From contig JAMLHW010000003.1 in NCBI GenBank assembly GCA_023954475.1, forward strand, positions 186,001-250,000: 64,000 bases of DNA. Direction: 5' to 3'. The notes under the pieces were generated by a model that was not told the origin of the DNA, ran no database searches, and was given only the letters and a program-made list of their open reading frames with translations. A program made the translations under genes and the position numbers. This document shows, one piece after another, positions 1-8,474 of the stretch. Each line of letters opens with the position of its first letter. The first letter of the stretch is position 1. The stretch comes from Anaerolineae bacterium. GTDB lineage: Bacteria; Chloroflexota; Anaerolineae; Promineifilales; Promineifilaceae.

Positions 1-1
1 C

Positions 2-883
2 TGGAGCGAACTGCATCATACACCGGGTTTGGTGTGTGAAGCCGGCAGTTGGGAATACGATCCCATCGCCGCGCGGACAACGTTGCTGGACGCCATGCCG
101 CACACCGACGAATGGGTTGCCATAGACGCGCTCATCGACGCGATCAAGACGCACACGCCTGATTTCCAACGGCCCAACGGCGATTACAGATCATGGTATA
201 TTCGCGATCAAGCGACTGATGTCTATCTTTCCGGATTCGAAAGCTGGGATGATGTTGAGGGACGGCAACTACATTTTATCTTAACGCAGGTGATGTTTTG
301 GCTGGGTATGGTTGATGTGGCTGATAATGCCGTGCGTTTTTCGGCACTGGCGCTGGATTGGTTGCACGGGCGATCTCCTGTTGCGGATGAAGTGCGTGTA
401 CCATTGGTCGTCAATGCGGATGGCGTTTTGGTTGTGCCGCACAATGCCGGACGCCGCGATCGATTCCAGACTTCACGCATTGCCGATCCGTTGCCGGTGT
501 TGCGCGGCAAACCGTTTCACTATCGGTTGTCGCCGGCGTCACTGGAACGTGCGCGGGCACAGGGCATTGAGCCGCAGCGCGTGCTGGCCTTTTTGGAGGA
601 AGTGAGTAATCGGCCGATACCTGCAGCTACCAAACGCGCCTTGGAACGCTGGGCCGAAAACGGCGTTGAAGCACGTCTGGAATCAGTAGTCATTTTACGC
701 GTTCGTGACGCCGCTGTATTGGACACATTGCGTCGCAACCCCAAAACGCGCCCCTTCATCGGTGAAGCGCTGGGCGATCTGGCCGCTGTCGTACGTCGTG
801 CCGATTGGCAGGCATTGCGTGATGTCACTGCTCAATTGGGACTGCTGCTCGCTGTTGACGAGGACGAATCGTCTGCTTCATAA
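2..883 (+). CDS. C-terminal part of a helicase-associated-domain protein (5' end outside the window)
   Basis: The frame is open from the first bases of the window and ends at TAA 881-883, so only the C-terminal 293 or so residues are present. The last 130 residues have the layout of the C-terminal XPB/Ssl2-like helicase-associated domain of bacterial proteins. It begins with a segment running LRGKPFHYRLSPASLERA, followed by an ILxFLE-type helix, a helix around ERWAENGV, and a final block with GEALGDLAAVV and LxxQLGLLL. Those proteins are usually 600-800 residues long and of uncertain function, possibly in DNA repair or recombination. The assignment rests on pattern recognition of this C-terminal block only. 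No helicase motifs are visible in the part shown, and the true start cannot be placed. Confidence 0.6.
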   Translation, partial: WSELHHTPGLVCEAGSWEYDPIAARTTLLDAMPHTDEWVAIDALIDAIKTHTPDFQRPNGDYRSWYIRDQATDVYLSGFESWDDVEGRQLHFILTQVMFWLGMVDVADNAVRFSALALDWLHGRSPVADEVRVPLVVNADGVLVVPHNAGRRDRFQTSRIADPLPVLRGKPFHYRLSPASLERARAQGIEPQRVLAFLEEVSNRPIPAATKRALERWAENGVEARLESVVILRVRDAAVLDTLRRNPKTRPFIGEALGDLAAVVRRADWQALRDVTAQLGLLLAVDEDESSAS

Positions 884-1038
884 CAATTCCCTGTTGCAGT
901 TGTCATGATTGGCAAAGATGTTTTCAGGAACCGAAGCTGCGGCAGTACACAACCCGTAATACTTCTGTAACCAAATGACAACGGTATTGTAACGGCATGT
1001 TGCTATCATCAACATGATATTTGTGGAGGCACATCATC

Positions 1039-1677
1039 ATGACCCGTTTGATTGTCATTTTGCTCATCTCTTTGCTGGCTCTGAGCGTGGTAGCATGTAT
1101 GCCAGCCGCTGTTGAAACGAGCCAGACTGATAAAGCTGCCGCTGCTGTGGTGGTGACAGATTCCAATTCGGCCGAAATACCGACTGTTGAACCGACTGAA
1201 CCGATGCCAGACCCGACGCCAACACCATTCCCTCTGCCCATACTTTACCCAGCGCCGCCAATCAATAATGACGTTTGGATCAACAACGATGCGGGATCAA
1301 CCCTGAATGATTTGCGTGGCAAAGTCGTACTCGTTGAATTCTGGACGTTTGGCTGTATCAACTGTAAACGGGTGATTCCATACATGAATGAATGGTATGC
1401 CGACTACGCCGGAGACGATTTCGAGATTTTGAGTGTCCATTACCCGGAGTTCCGCTACGAGCACGATATCGACAACGTCCGCGCAGCAGTTACGGAACAT
1501 GGAATCGAATTTCCGGTCGCCATTGATAACGCACGCATGACATGGTCGGCGTGGAATCAACGCTATTGGCCCACGCGTTATTTAGTCGACCGCGACGGCA
1601 ATGTCCGTTTTCGCCATATTGGTGAAGGGGCGTATGCCGAAACGGCGGCTGCCATTGAAACGCTGTTGGCGGAATAG
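1039..1677 (+). CDS. Thioredoxin-like lipoprotein (DipZ/TlpA-type Cys-x-x-Cys)
   Basis: This is a secreted thiol-disulfide oxidoreductase of 212 residues. ATG 1039 follows GGAGG (1025-1029) at good spacing. The N-terminus is a lipoprotein signal ending in the lipobox VVAC at about residue 19, followed by a Pro/Thr-rich spacer to about residue 70. The rest is a thioredoxin fold with VLVEFWTFGCINCKR. The CINC redox pair and the FW(T) context match the C-terminal thioredoxin domain of DipZ proteins. WPTRYLVDRDG is the cis-proline-side segment of TlpA-like proteins. It probably reduces or oxidises extracytoplasmic thiols, but the partner is unknown. The next gene converges on it with only 4 bases between stops, so it is probably transcribed alone. 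Confidence 0.85.
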   Translation: MTRLIVILLISLLALSVVACMPAAVETSQTDKAAAAVVVTDSNSAEIPTVEPTEPMPDPTPTPFPLPILYPAPPINNDVWINNDAGSTLNDLRGKVVLVEFWTFGCINCKRVIPYMNEWYADYAGDDFEILSVHYPEFRYEHDIDNVRAAVTEHGIEFPVAIDNARMTWSAWNQRYWPTRYLVDRDGNVRFRHIGEGAYAETAAAIETLLAE

Positions 1678-1681
1678 CGGA

Positions 1682-2413
1682 TTACAATTTCTCCAGGACC
1701 AGAAAATGGGATAGTCCCAGCACGTTGAGTGGGCTTTGTTCGGCCGAATAGAGAATGCGTTTGAGAATTCGGCCGAAGCGCGGTCGTCTTGCTGCAATAT
1801 TGTCGTAGCCGCCGAAAATGCGGCTATGGTGCACCTCGTAAACCGGCAAATCAGCGTATAAACGTCGCAGCCCTGCTCGTGTATACGTGCGAACGTGCGG
1901 AGCAAGCTGATTGCGCAATCCATTCGGCAGATAATTCACCAGCCACTTGTTGCCGAAATGATAGGTGCCACGCACATAAATGCCGTGTTGCTCAACCGGA
2001 TACCAGCGATTGGGGCAGAAAATGACAATTCGTCCGCCCGGACGCGTCACACGAACCATTTCACTCAGGTACAACTGATCGTCAACAACATGCTCGATCA
2101 CTTCGTTACTGAGAACAAGGTCAAACACATTGTCGGCAAAAGGCAAAAACTCGCCTACACCTTCACTAATGCCTTCAGCGTTTGGTAGCGCTTCAAAGGC
2201 GCGGTCGTGCTCAATCTCCAGACCAAAGCGGGCGCGACTATAAGGTGCAAATGCTTTTAGGTAAACCCCTGGCCCACATCCATTGTCGAGAATGGGGCCA
2301 TCAGTTGCTGACCAGGAACGAATCATGGCAAGCCGTCGCTCCTGACCCGCACGCCACACATAACTCGGTTCTCCACGCAGAGCTGCTTTGTCTGAATGTG
2401 TCATTTTCGGCAT
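1682..2413 (-). CDS. Class I SAM-dependent methyltransferase
   Basis: The 243-residue protein has the Rossmann methyltransferase core. The SAM-binding motif I reads ILDNGCGPGVYL (about residues 41-52). An acidic residue ends the second strand in GLEIEHD. FDLVLSNEVIEHV forms motif IV, and RVTRPGGRIVIFCPN forms the post-motif strand. It belongs to the Methyltransf_11 type, which acts on diverse small molecules or sugars, and its substrate cannot be read from sequence. The start at 2413 is preceded by GTAGGAA and, further up, a TATACT -10-like element. Convergent to the thioredoxin-like gene and divergent from the PqqD-like gene, so context does not reveal a pathway. Confidence 0.85.
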   Translation of the reverse strand: MPKMTHSDKAALRGEPSYVWRAGQERRLAMIRSWSATDGPILDNGCGPGVYLKAFAPYSRARFGLEIEHDRAFEALPNAEGISEGVGEFLPFADNVFDLVLSNEVIEHVVDDQLYLSEMVRVTRPGGRIVIFCPNRWYPVEQHGIYVRGTYHFGNKWLVNYLPNGLRNQLAPHVRTYTRAGLRRLYADLPVYEVHHSRIFGGYDNIAARRPRFGRILKRILYSAEQSPLNVLGLSHFLVLEKL

Positions 2414-2540
2414 TTCCTACGATTACCCTACAAGTATAGCGGCAAATCGGCGTGATGCTTTACACACGCCATGCTCATCGCTATAGTTAACTGTATCCGC
2501 ATTGAGTTGACTGTTCTTCTTGTCACATGAATTCTGCAAT

Positions 2541-2813
2541 ATGACTCTTGACATTGATTATCCACAAAGAAACCCCACTGTTGACGTTGAAGATATGGGC
2601 GATGAAGCTGTGCTTGTCAGCGCAGATCACGCGTTTGTTCACACACTGAGTCCAACGGCCTATTTCATTTGGCAGCGGTGTGACGGAGACCATTCTGTTG
2701 CCCAAATCGAGGCTGATCTGCGTGCTGAATGGAAAGTTCCCGATGGCGTTGATGTTTCGGCCGATATTCGCACCTTGCTTGCCGAGTTGGCTGCAAAAAA
2801 CTTACTGGCTTGA
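2541..2813 (+). CDS. PqqD-like peptide-recognition protein (RRE family)
   Basis: The 90-residue product has the PqqD fold seen in RiPP recognition elements: a short strand pair (EAVLVSADHAFVHTL), then SPTAYFIWQRCDGDHSV and a C-terminal helix ending in LLAELAAKNLLA. PqqD family proteins bind leader peptides and present them to modifying enzymes. The leader-like peptide at 8302, with YETPEV, and the HPr-kinase-like gene at 8475 make such a role plausible, although 5.5 kb with one giant gene lies between them. The start is uncertain: ATG 2541 fits the family length, a TTG at 2520 would add seven residues, and neither has a clear ribosome binding site. The family assignment is fairly secure; the role is inference. 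Confidence 0.75.
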   Translation: MTLDIDYPQRNPTVDVEDMGDEAVLVSADHAFVHTLSPTAYFIWQRCDGDHSVAQIEADLRAEWKVPDGVDVSADIRTLLAELAAKNLLA

Positions 2814-2880
2814 GCCTGAATTGAACGAATATTTGCGGGAAAAATTCGGCCGAAGGACCACAAAACAGCGGTGCAACATA

Positions 2881-2909
2881 TTGACGAAAGAGTCGGCAAC
2901 TGCTATATT
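2881..2909 (+). promoter_or_regulatory. Candidate sigma70 promoter, TTGACG-17-TATATT
   Basis: TTGACG (2881-2886) and TATATT (2904-2909) are separated by 17 bases. A transcript starting near 2916 would run about 440 bases before the ATG at 3355, which would make an unusually long leader for the secreted-protein gene. Confidence 0.45.
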
Positions 2910-3206
2910 TAATCTTGCACTCATATGAGGGTTGGGCGAATAAATACAATCTTACTTGCTTGGGGCGTATGCGAGAGTGAGTTTGGCCAGCCGTCAGGAA
3001 TCTTTATCAGGCTCTTTCTCGCCTGAATCATGTGAAGACCCACAGCTGCACCACAAAACAGAGCATGACTAAACCGCAAAAGCTGTGAACGATACGATAG
3101 CCTGTGCACGTTGCGCTATGCATGACGCTACAGGCAAGTCATGGTTTACGGTTTTTTCAGAAGAGTCATCTCATGAGTCTTCACAAACAGTAACAATAAT
3201 TGTCAA

Positions 3207-3238
3207 TCGATAGGTCAATATCATCAATAGCCTATCGA
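3207..3238. repeat. Inverted repeat TCGATAGG / CCTATCGA
   Basis: Perfect 8-base arms at 3207-3214 and 3231-3238 flank a 16-base loop. The repeat lies about 120 bases upstream of the start at 3355. It may be an operator or a leader stem. There is no T-run after it, so it is not an obvious terminator. Confidence 0.5.
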
Positions 3239-3354
3239 GACCGGACGAAAAGGAGTAAACCTATTGCAGACAACCTGTTCGACTTCTCCAAACTGTTTTG
3301 TGTTTTTTATTGATAAGCCTGAAACAGGACAACACTCTTAGGAGGGGTGTATCC

Positions 3355-6300
3355 ATGAATTTACAAAAACTTGGTGGATTTGCCTTAATAGTCGCAATGT
3401 TTGCGGCTGGCATATTTGTACTCGTCCAGCCGGCAAGCGTCGGTATGGAAACCACAGCACGTTCGCGACTTGTGCGCTCAATGGCGGCTCCCGGCGCTGG
3501 CGCGTTAACCCAGACCGAAGCAGCTGACTACAGCGTTGCCGTGTCCCCAATTGCTGTCAATCTCGCCGATGTTCAGTCGAGCGACCCGGCTGTGATGCAA
3601 GAACGCGGAATGCAAAGAGATTATGTCAATGACTACCGTCTCACCTATGATGAAATAACTGCTTTGCAAGCCGAAGCCATGAGTGCGCCGGTCAATAGCA
3701 ATGTCCAGAACGCTGATGTCCAGGTTGATGGCGCTGCTCCGGCGTTGTTAGGTGGTTTTGATTCCATCGATTTCAACGAGGGCGGCACTGGCGTACCGCC
3801 CGATCCGGAGATGGCTGCCGGCGCGAGTCACCTGATTGCTGTCGTCAACTCATCCTTTGAAGTATATGACAAATCAGGGACGAGCCTGTCCGGCGTTATT
3901 TTTGGCGATGATCTGTTCGCCAATTTCTCCGGTTGTACATCTGGATTCGGTACATTTGATCCAAACGTCGTCTACGATGAAGAAGAAGATCAATACGTGC
4001 AAGTTTGGGATGGCGGTGGCGAATACATGTGTGTTGCTGCCACAACTACGGGCGATCCTTTAGGCGTCTGGAATCTCTACGAATTCCCTGCAACCCCCTT
4101 TGCAGGTCAATTCTTTGACTATCCTCACACCGGCGTTGGCGACAACTACATTGTCGTCGGATCCAACCAGTTTGGTGGTGCACCTGGCTTTGAAGGTCGC
4201 GTTTGGGCGATGGACAAAGCTGATCTGTATGCTGGCAATCCGGTAACAATGATTACCGCCAGCACAACCGATCTCTACGGTACACCTCAACCTCTTCATT
4301 TACATGGTTTCTTGCAAGGCACCTGGCCGGCATGGGGTGATGTACATTACTTCGTTACGGATATCTACGATGGCTGTACTTCGCAAGTCTGGCGCTGGGA
4401 CATCGGCAATGCAGCCCCTGTAATTGCATCGTCAATAGACATGTGTGCAGCAACTGGTGTTGCTGGTGGCCTCCCTGTAAACACACCGCAGCAAGGTGGC
4501 TCCGCTATTCAAGCCAATGACTGGCGTAACCGCATGTTTGAATACCGCAATGACTCTGGCTGGATCACAGACTCCATCAGTTGTAACCCCGGTGGCGGTA
4601 CAGTTAACTGTGCACGTTGGGGTGAAATTGATCTGATCCCGGCTGCACCGAGCCTTGTTCAAGCTGGTGTCTACGCCAGCAATGGCGAGTATCGTATCTT
4701 CCCCGACTTGGCTGTCAACGAATGTGGTGACATGGCGATGGGCTACACCAAGAGCAGTACATCCATGTGGCCCAGCATTTGGTTCAATGGCCGTGAAAGC
4801 GGCGATCCGCTTGGCACTCTGGGTGCCGAAGCTGAACTGAAAGCCGGCGAGATTGTTTACACGGCGTTTGACTCTGTCCCACGCCGCTGGGGTGACTACA
4901 CCGGCATGACCATCGATCCCGACGGTCAAACATTCTGGTATCTCGGCGAATACAGCAAAGATATTCCGGGTAGTGCCAGATGGGGTACATACATCGGTAA
5001 GTTCGCTTACACTGCTTGCGGTGGTGGCGGGACAGATCCGATCATCGTAGTCAACCCCGGTTCACTGGCCGCGACACAGCCGCCAGACACCACGACCATG
5101 CAAGACCTCGACATCAGCAACGTCGGCGGTGCCGACCTCGACTGGAGCATTTACGAAGATGCTTCCGTCATGCGCCCTGTCAGCGCGGGTCGTGAGATTG
5201 CCACCGTAGGTGCCAACGGCGTAGCGGGACTGGCCGCAGCCGGCACCGGCACAGGCGTCCGCGCGACACCGGAAAGCCGGGCCAACCGCGACCTGGTCAC
5301 CATCACCCACTCGGCGACCAACAACATCGTCCAGTTCAACTCAGTCTCCTGCAACGCCGGCGGACTGCACACAGACAACAGCTACCTGCGCGTCTTTGAC
5401 CTCGATTCGTTCGGCATCACCGACAACTTCGACGTCACCGAAGTGGAGATCGGCATCGAACAGGCACTGGGCGCTACCGGCAGCCAGCCGATCAGCGTCA
5501 ACCTGTACACCCTTACCGACCCCAATGCGCCGTTGACCTTCGGCAACCTGACGCCAATCGGCAGCACCGACACCACCGTGAGCGACCAATCCCTCACCCT
5601 GTGGACAGCGTCTGTCACCGGCACAGCGCCGGCCGGTTCCGTCCTGGTCGTGGAAATCTTCACACCAGACGGCCAGACAACAGGCAACAGCTTCTTCATC
5701 GGTTCCAATCCGGACGGACAGACAGGCCCGAGCTATCTGGCCGCAGCTGCCTGTGGCGTACCGGAACCACTGCCGACCGGCGACCTGGGCTTCCCGGGTA
5801 TGCACATCGTCATGAATGTGACCGGTGACACCACCATGGGTGGTGGTGGACAGGCATGTGATGCCCCCGAAGACATCGGCTGGGCCTCTGTAGCCCCCGA
5901 CATGGGCACGACGCCACCGGCAGGCACAGACACCGTTTCCGTGACCTTTGACTCGACCGGATTGGCCGACGGCACGTACGAAGGTGCCCTGTGCGTCGAG
6001 AGCAACGACCCGGTCACCCCATTGGTCGAAGTGCCGGTCTCACTGACCGTCGAGACACCGGTTGGTGCCGACCTCGTCTGCAACAACGATCCAATCGCGT
6101 TCGAAAGCGGTCTGCCGGCAAGCTGGTCGGTTGACACCCCGTTCGGCACCGTCTACTGGTCGACAACCGACGACCTGGCAGCATGCGACAACGGCGGCAA
6201 CCAGACATTGGGCAGCGGCGAAGCAGCCTGTGCTGACTCCGACGAGACCAACGTCCCCGGCGATCCGTACGACACCTCGCTGGTGACCAACGCCATCGAC

Positions 6301-8187
6301 CTGACTGGTTACAACTCCGTTTCACTCGACTTTGCGGTCAACTACAACGACATCGACGCGTCCGGCGGCGACATGTTCTCGGTGGAAGTCTCCACTGACG
6401 GCGGTGCCACCTGGACGAGCGAACTGTCGTGGAACAGTGACCACAACGAAATCGCCTCCGTTGACCTGAGCAGCTATGGCGGCAACGCCAACGTCCTCGT
6501 GCGCTTCCGCTATGCCGGCCTGGGCTGGGACTGGTGGGCGCAAGTCGACGACGTGTCGCTGACCTGTGCTGATGCCGGTGTCGGACCGATCATCGAAGTC
6601 GACCCGGACACGGTCCACTCGTCACAACAGACGAACACGACCAACGATGAGACGTTCAACATCAACAACCTGGGTGATGCCGACCTCGACTGGAACATCT
6701 ACGAAGATGCCGCCTTCCCGGCCATTCCGGCCAGCGACGGCAACTTCCCGCGTGGCCCGTACGCTGCGTCGGCCGGTGCACCACCGGCGGCTGCCAATGC
6801 CCCGGTGAGCAAAGGCCCCGGCTTGAACGCGCTGCTCGGCTCGATGGCTTACGGCACGGAAACGCAGACGAATAACTTCGACGGCTTCGACCTGGATGTG
6901 CCGGAAGTGTTGACGCCTGTGGCGCCGTATGTCTGGACGACGTTCCCCGGCGCGGGTGCGATGGATGACGGCACGGACAACGTTTACTTCTTCGACGGAC
7001 AGGTGGCGTATGAAGCCAATGTGATGACGGGTGTCATCACCCCGTTGGGCCCTGTGGCCGGCTTTGCGCAAGACCCCAGTGGTATGTCGCAAGACCCGAA
7101 CACCGGTGTCTTCTACGTGGTGACGACCGATGTCGCGTCGTCAAACCTGTACACGGTTGACTTTGGCAGTCTGACGGCGACACCGGTGGGTACGGTGACC
7201 AATGCGCCGGCGGCGATCGCGCTGGCGTTTACGGATGCCGGTGATTTGTACACCTATGACATCGTCAATGACGTGCTGCTGTCGGTCAATCCGGCGACGG
7301 GTGCGGGCACGGTGATCGGCTCGATTGGGTTCGATGCCAACTTCGGTCAGGGGATGGATTACGATTCAGCCTCCGGCACGATGTACATGGCAGCCTTCAA
7401 CAGTGGTACGTTCCAGGCTGAGCTGCGCTCGGTGAATCTGGGCAACGGCAATACGCAGTTTGAGGGTATCCTCGGCTCAGCGGTACCGGGCGGTTTGACG
7501 CAGCTTTCGTTCCTGGCTATCGAGGGTGGCACGCCGCCACCGCCGGAGGTCTGTGACGTGGCTTCGGACATCAGCTGGGCTTCGGTTGCGCCGGATATGG
7601 GCACGACGCCGGCGATGGGCAGTGACACGGTGACGGTGACGTTTGACTCGACCGGTTTGCTGCCGGGTGAGTATGAAGGCACGTTGTGTGTCGAGAGCAA
7701 TGACCCCCAGAATCCGTTGGTGACGGTCTTGCTGCAACTGTGGGTTGAGGAACCGCCGACGGCTGTCGAGATGGCGGACCTGAGCGCGACGGTGAATGCG
7801 GACGGGTCGGTGACGGTGGCCTGGGAGACGGCTGCGGAAGTGGCGAATGCGGGCTTCAATGTCTATCGCAGTGTGTCGGCCGATGCGCTGGGTGAGATGG
7901 TGAACGGTGCGTTGATTGCGAGTACGGCGTCGGCTGGTGCCGGTGCGTCGTACAGCTTCACGGACAGTGCGGTCGGTGCCGGTATCTTCTACTACTGGGT
8001 AGAAGCGGTGGCGACGGATGGCACGACGTTTGCCCATGGCCCGGTGGAAGCGGTGACGCAAGCGCCGACTTCGGCTGGTTTGTCCGGCTTTGGTGGTGGC
8101 AGCAGCACGGCGTTGCCGTTGGTGTTGGTCGCTGTCCTGGCTGTGGCCCTGCTTGGTGGTGCGTTTGTCTCGCGTCGTAAGGCGTAG
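3355..8187 (+). CDS. Giant secreted multidomain surface protein with C-terminal membrane anchor
   Basis: The start ATG 3355 is set by AGGAGGGG just upstream and by the signal peptide that follows (1610 residues). An N-terminal region to about residue 555, rich in Gly, Asp and Trp, looks like a beta-propeller or sialidase-like fold. After it come two Ig-like units, each interrupted at the same place. The first starts at about 563 (DLDWSIYEDA) and resumes at about 835 (WASVAPDMGTT), with a jelly-roll-like insert between. A separate jelly-roll/MAM-like domain occupies about 904-1072. The second unit starts at about 1077 (DLDWNIYEDA) and resumes at about 1399, around a propeller-like insert. A fibronectin type III domain (WETAAEVANAGFNVYRS) covers about 1469-1569. 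QAPTSAGLSGF, a 20-residue membrane segment and SRRKA end the protein. From about 5040 onward the base composition is visibly richer in G+C, and no TCGGCCGA copy is present. It is probably an adhesin or matrix protein. No catalytic site was recognised. Confidence 0.85.
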   Translation: MNLQKLGGFALIVAMFAAGIFVLVQPASVGMETTARSRLVRSMAAPGAGALTQTEAADYSVAVSPIAVNLADVQSSDPAVMQERGMQRDYVNDYRLTYDEITALQAEAMSAPVNSNVQNADVQVDGAAPALLGGFDSIDFNEGGTGVPPDPEMAAGASHLIAVVNSSFEVYDKSGTSLSGVIFGDDLFANFSGCTSGFGTFDPNVVYDEEEDQYVQVWDGGGEYMCVAATTTGDPLGVWNLYEFPATPFAGQFFDYPHTGVGDNYIVVGSNQFGGAPGFEGRVWAMDKADLYAGNPVTMITASTTDLYGTPQPLHLHGFLQGTWPAWGDVHYFVTDIYDGCTSQVWRWDIGNAAPVIASSIDMCAATGVAGGLPVNTPQQGGSAIQANDWRNRMFEYRNDSGWITDSISCNPGGGTVNCARWGEIDLIPAAPSLVQAGVYASNGEYRIFPDLAVNECGDMAMGYTKSSTSMWPSIWFNGRESGDPLGTLGAEAELKAGEIVYTAFDSVPRRWGDYTGMTIDPDGQTFWYLGEYSKDIPGSARWGTYIGKFAYTACGGGGTDPIIVVNPGSLAATQPPDTTTMQDLDISNVGGADLDWSIYEDASVMRPVSAGREIATVGANGVAGLAAAGTGTGVRATPESRANRDLVTITHSATNNIVQFNSVSCNAGGLHTDNSYLRVFDLDSFGITDNFDVTEVEIGIEQALGATGSQPISVNLYTLTDPNAPLTFGNLTPIGSTDTTVSDQSLTLWTASVTGTAPAGSVLVVEIFTPDGQTTGNSFFIGSNPDGQTGPSYLAAAACGVPEPLPTGDLGFPGMHIVMNVTGDTTMGGGGQACDAPEDIGWASVAPDMGTTPPAGTDTVSVTFDSTGLADGTYEGALCVESNDPVTPLVEVPVSLTVETPVGADLVCNNDPIAFESGLPASWSVDTPFGTVYWSTTDDLAACDNGGNQTLGSGEAACADSDETNVPGDPYDTSLVTNAIDLTGYNSVSLDFAVNYNDIDASGGDMFSVEVSTDGGATWTSELSWNSDHNEIASVDLSSYGGNANVLVRFRYAGLGWDWWAQVDDVSLTCADAGVGPIIEVDPDTVHSSQQTNTTNDETFNINNLGDADLDWNIYEDAAFPAIPASDGNFPRGPYAASAGAPPAAANAPVSKGPGLNALLGSMAYGTETQTNNFDGFDLDVPEVLTPVAPYVWTTFPGAGAMDDGTDNVYFFDGQVAYEANVMTGVITPLGPVAGFAQDPSGMSQDPNTGVFYVVTTDVASSNLYTVDFGSLTATPVGTVTNAPAAIALAFTDAGDLYTYDIVNDVLLSVNPATGAGTVIGSIGFDANFGQGMDYDSASGTMYMAAFNSGTFQAELRSVNLGNGNTQFEGILGSAVPGGLTQLSFLAIEGGTPPPPEVCDVASDISWASVAPDMGTTPAMGSDTVTVTFDSTGLLPGEYEGTLCVESNDPQNPLVTVLLQLWVEEPPTAVEMADLSATVNADGSVTVAWETAAEVANAGFNVYRSVSADALGEMVNGALIASTASAGAGASYSFTDSAVGAGIFYYWVEAVATDGTTFAHGPVEAVTQAPTSAGLSGFGGGSSTALPLVLVAVLAVALLGGAFVSRRKA

Positions 8188-8200
8188 AATAAATAGTTGG

Positions 8201-8237
8201 ATCGGGAATTCCAGCGCTGTTGGAATTCCTGTCCGAT
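8201..8237 (+). terminator. Strong hairpin after the giant secreted-protein gene
   Basis: GAATTCCA (8206-8213) pairs with TGGAATTC (8221-8228) around a 7-base loop, and ATCGG / CCGAT can extend the stem to 8201-8237. There is no long T-run, so termination would be imperfect. Its right arm overlaps the -35 box proposed for the next small gene. Confidence 0.5.
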
Positions 8238-8248
8238 TCATTTATAAT
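8220..8248 (+). promoter_or_regulatory. Near-consensus promoter of the 30-residue peptide gene
   Basis: TTGGAA (8220-8225) and a perfect TATAAT (8243-8248) are 17 bases apart. Transcription from about 8255 would give a leader of about 47 bases with AAGGAG (8288-8293) before ATG 8302. With the terminator at 8415-8460 this makes a compact monocistronic unit. Confidence 0.65.
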
Positions 8249-8301
8249 GTTGTTATCGGTACCAACCCAATCATTGCGCAAGCAAACAAGGAGAGTGACT
8301 T

Positions 8302-8394
8302 ATGACAGAGAAAGTTTATGAAACACCGGAAGTGACCACATATAGTGACGCGGAAATCCGCGAAGAGTTGGGAACAGCTCAAGCTGTATCGTAG
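8302..8394 (+). CDS. 30-residue peptide, candidate RiPP (lasso-type) precursor
   Basis: A small gene with all its signals: promoter 8220-8248, AAGGAG 8288-8293, ATG 8302, TAG 8392-8394 and a terminator right after. The peptide begins MTEKVYETPEVTTYSDAE and ends in EELGTAQAVS. The YETPEV segment fits the Tyr-x-x-Pro-x-(Leu/Val) leader motif bound by PqqD-like recognition proteins in lasso-peptide systems, and such a protein is encoded at 2541. The last residue is Ser. HPr-kinase homologues of the paeninodin type phosphorylate a C-terminal Ser of the precursor, and such a kinase is the next gene (8475). There is no Gly/Ala-then-Asp/Glu ring pattern of a typical lasso core, and no asparagine-synthase or transglutaminase-like gene nearby, so the modification is unknown. 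The gene is well supported as a transcription unit; its function is inferred. Confidence 0.7.
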   Translation: MTEKVYETPEVTTYSDAEIREELGTAQAVS

Positions 8395-8414
8395 TCAAAC
8401 ACGGTAACTATAGT

Positions 8415-8460
8415 AAAGGCCCGGCAAGCACCCGTTTGTCGGGCCTTTGCTGTTTTTGTT
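8415..8460 (+). terminator. Rho-independent terminator of the peptide gene
   Basis: AAAGGCCCG (8415-8423) pairs with CGGGCCTTT (8440-8448) around a 16-base loop, followed by GCTGTTTTTGTT. It also spaces the small gene from the promoter of the kinase-like gene. Confidence 0.85.
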
Positions 8461-8465
8461 ACAAT
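8436..8465 (+). promoter_or_regulatory. Promoter of the HPr-kinase-like gene, probably leaderless
   Basis: TTGTCG (8436-8441), an 18-base spacer and TACAAT (8460-8465) lie just 9 bases ahead of ATG 8475, and no ribosome binding site fits between. Transcription would begin at or within a few bases of the start codon. The -35 box sits inside the preceding terminator. Confidence 0.5.
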
Positions 8466-8474
8466 TGCGGTGTT

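Larger units (their letters stand above)
2814..3354. other. 541-base intergenic region before the giant secreted-protein gene
   Basis: No convincing gene is visible. It holds one TCGGCCGA copy near 2846, a sigma70-like promoter candidate at 2881-2909, and an inverted repeat at 3207-3238. A 33-codon frame from ATG 2925 lacks a ribosome binding site and is not supported. The stretch from about 3040 to 3160 has several short complementary segments that could form a structured leader, but I recognise no riboswitch class. A covariance-model search would settle that. Confidence 0.5.

Noticed and set aside
2925-3026. 33-codon frame shortly after the promoter at 2881
   Set aside because: No ribosome binding site, no recognisable signal or leader motif, and composition like the surrounding noncoding DNA.
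2950-3170. Possible riboswitch in the long leader of the secreted-protein gene
   Set aside because: Some stems can be drawn, but the conserved cores of c-di-GMP, cobalamin or other common classes were not found by eye.
7477-8241. Long minus-strand frame (254 codons) opposite the end of the giant secreted-protein gene
   Set aside because: Its product is rich in Arg and His, as expected from the antisense of Gly/Ala/Thr-rich coding DNA, and the plus-strand frame has clear domains.
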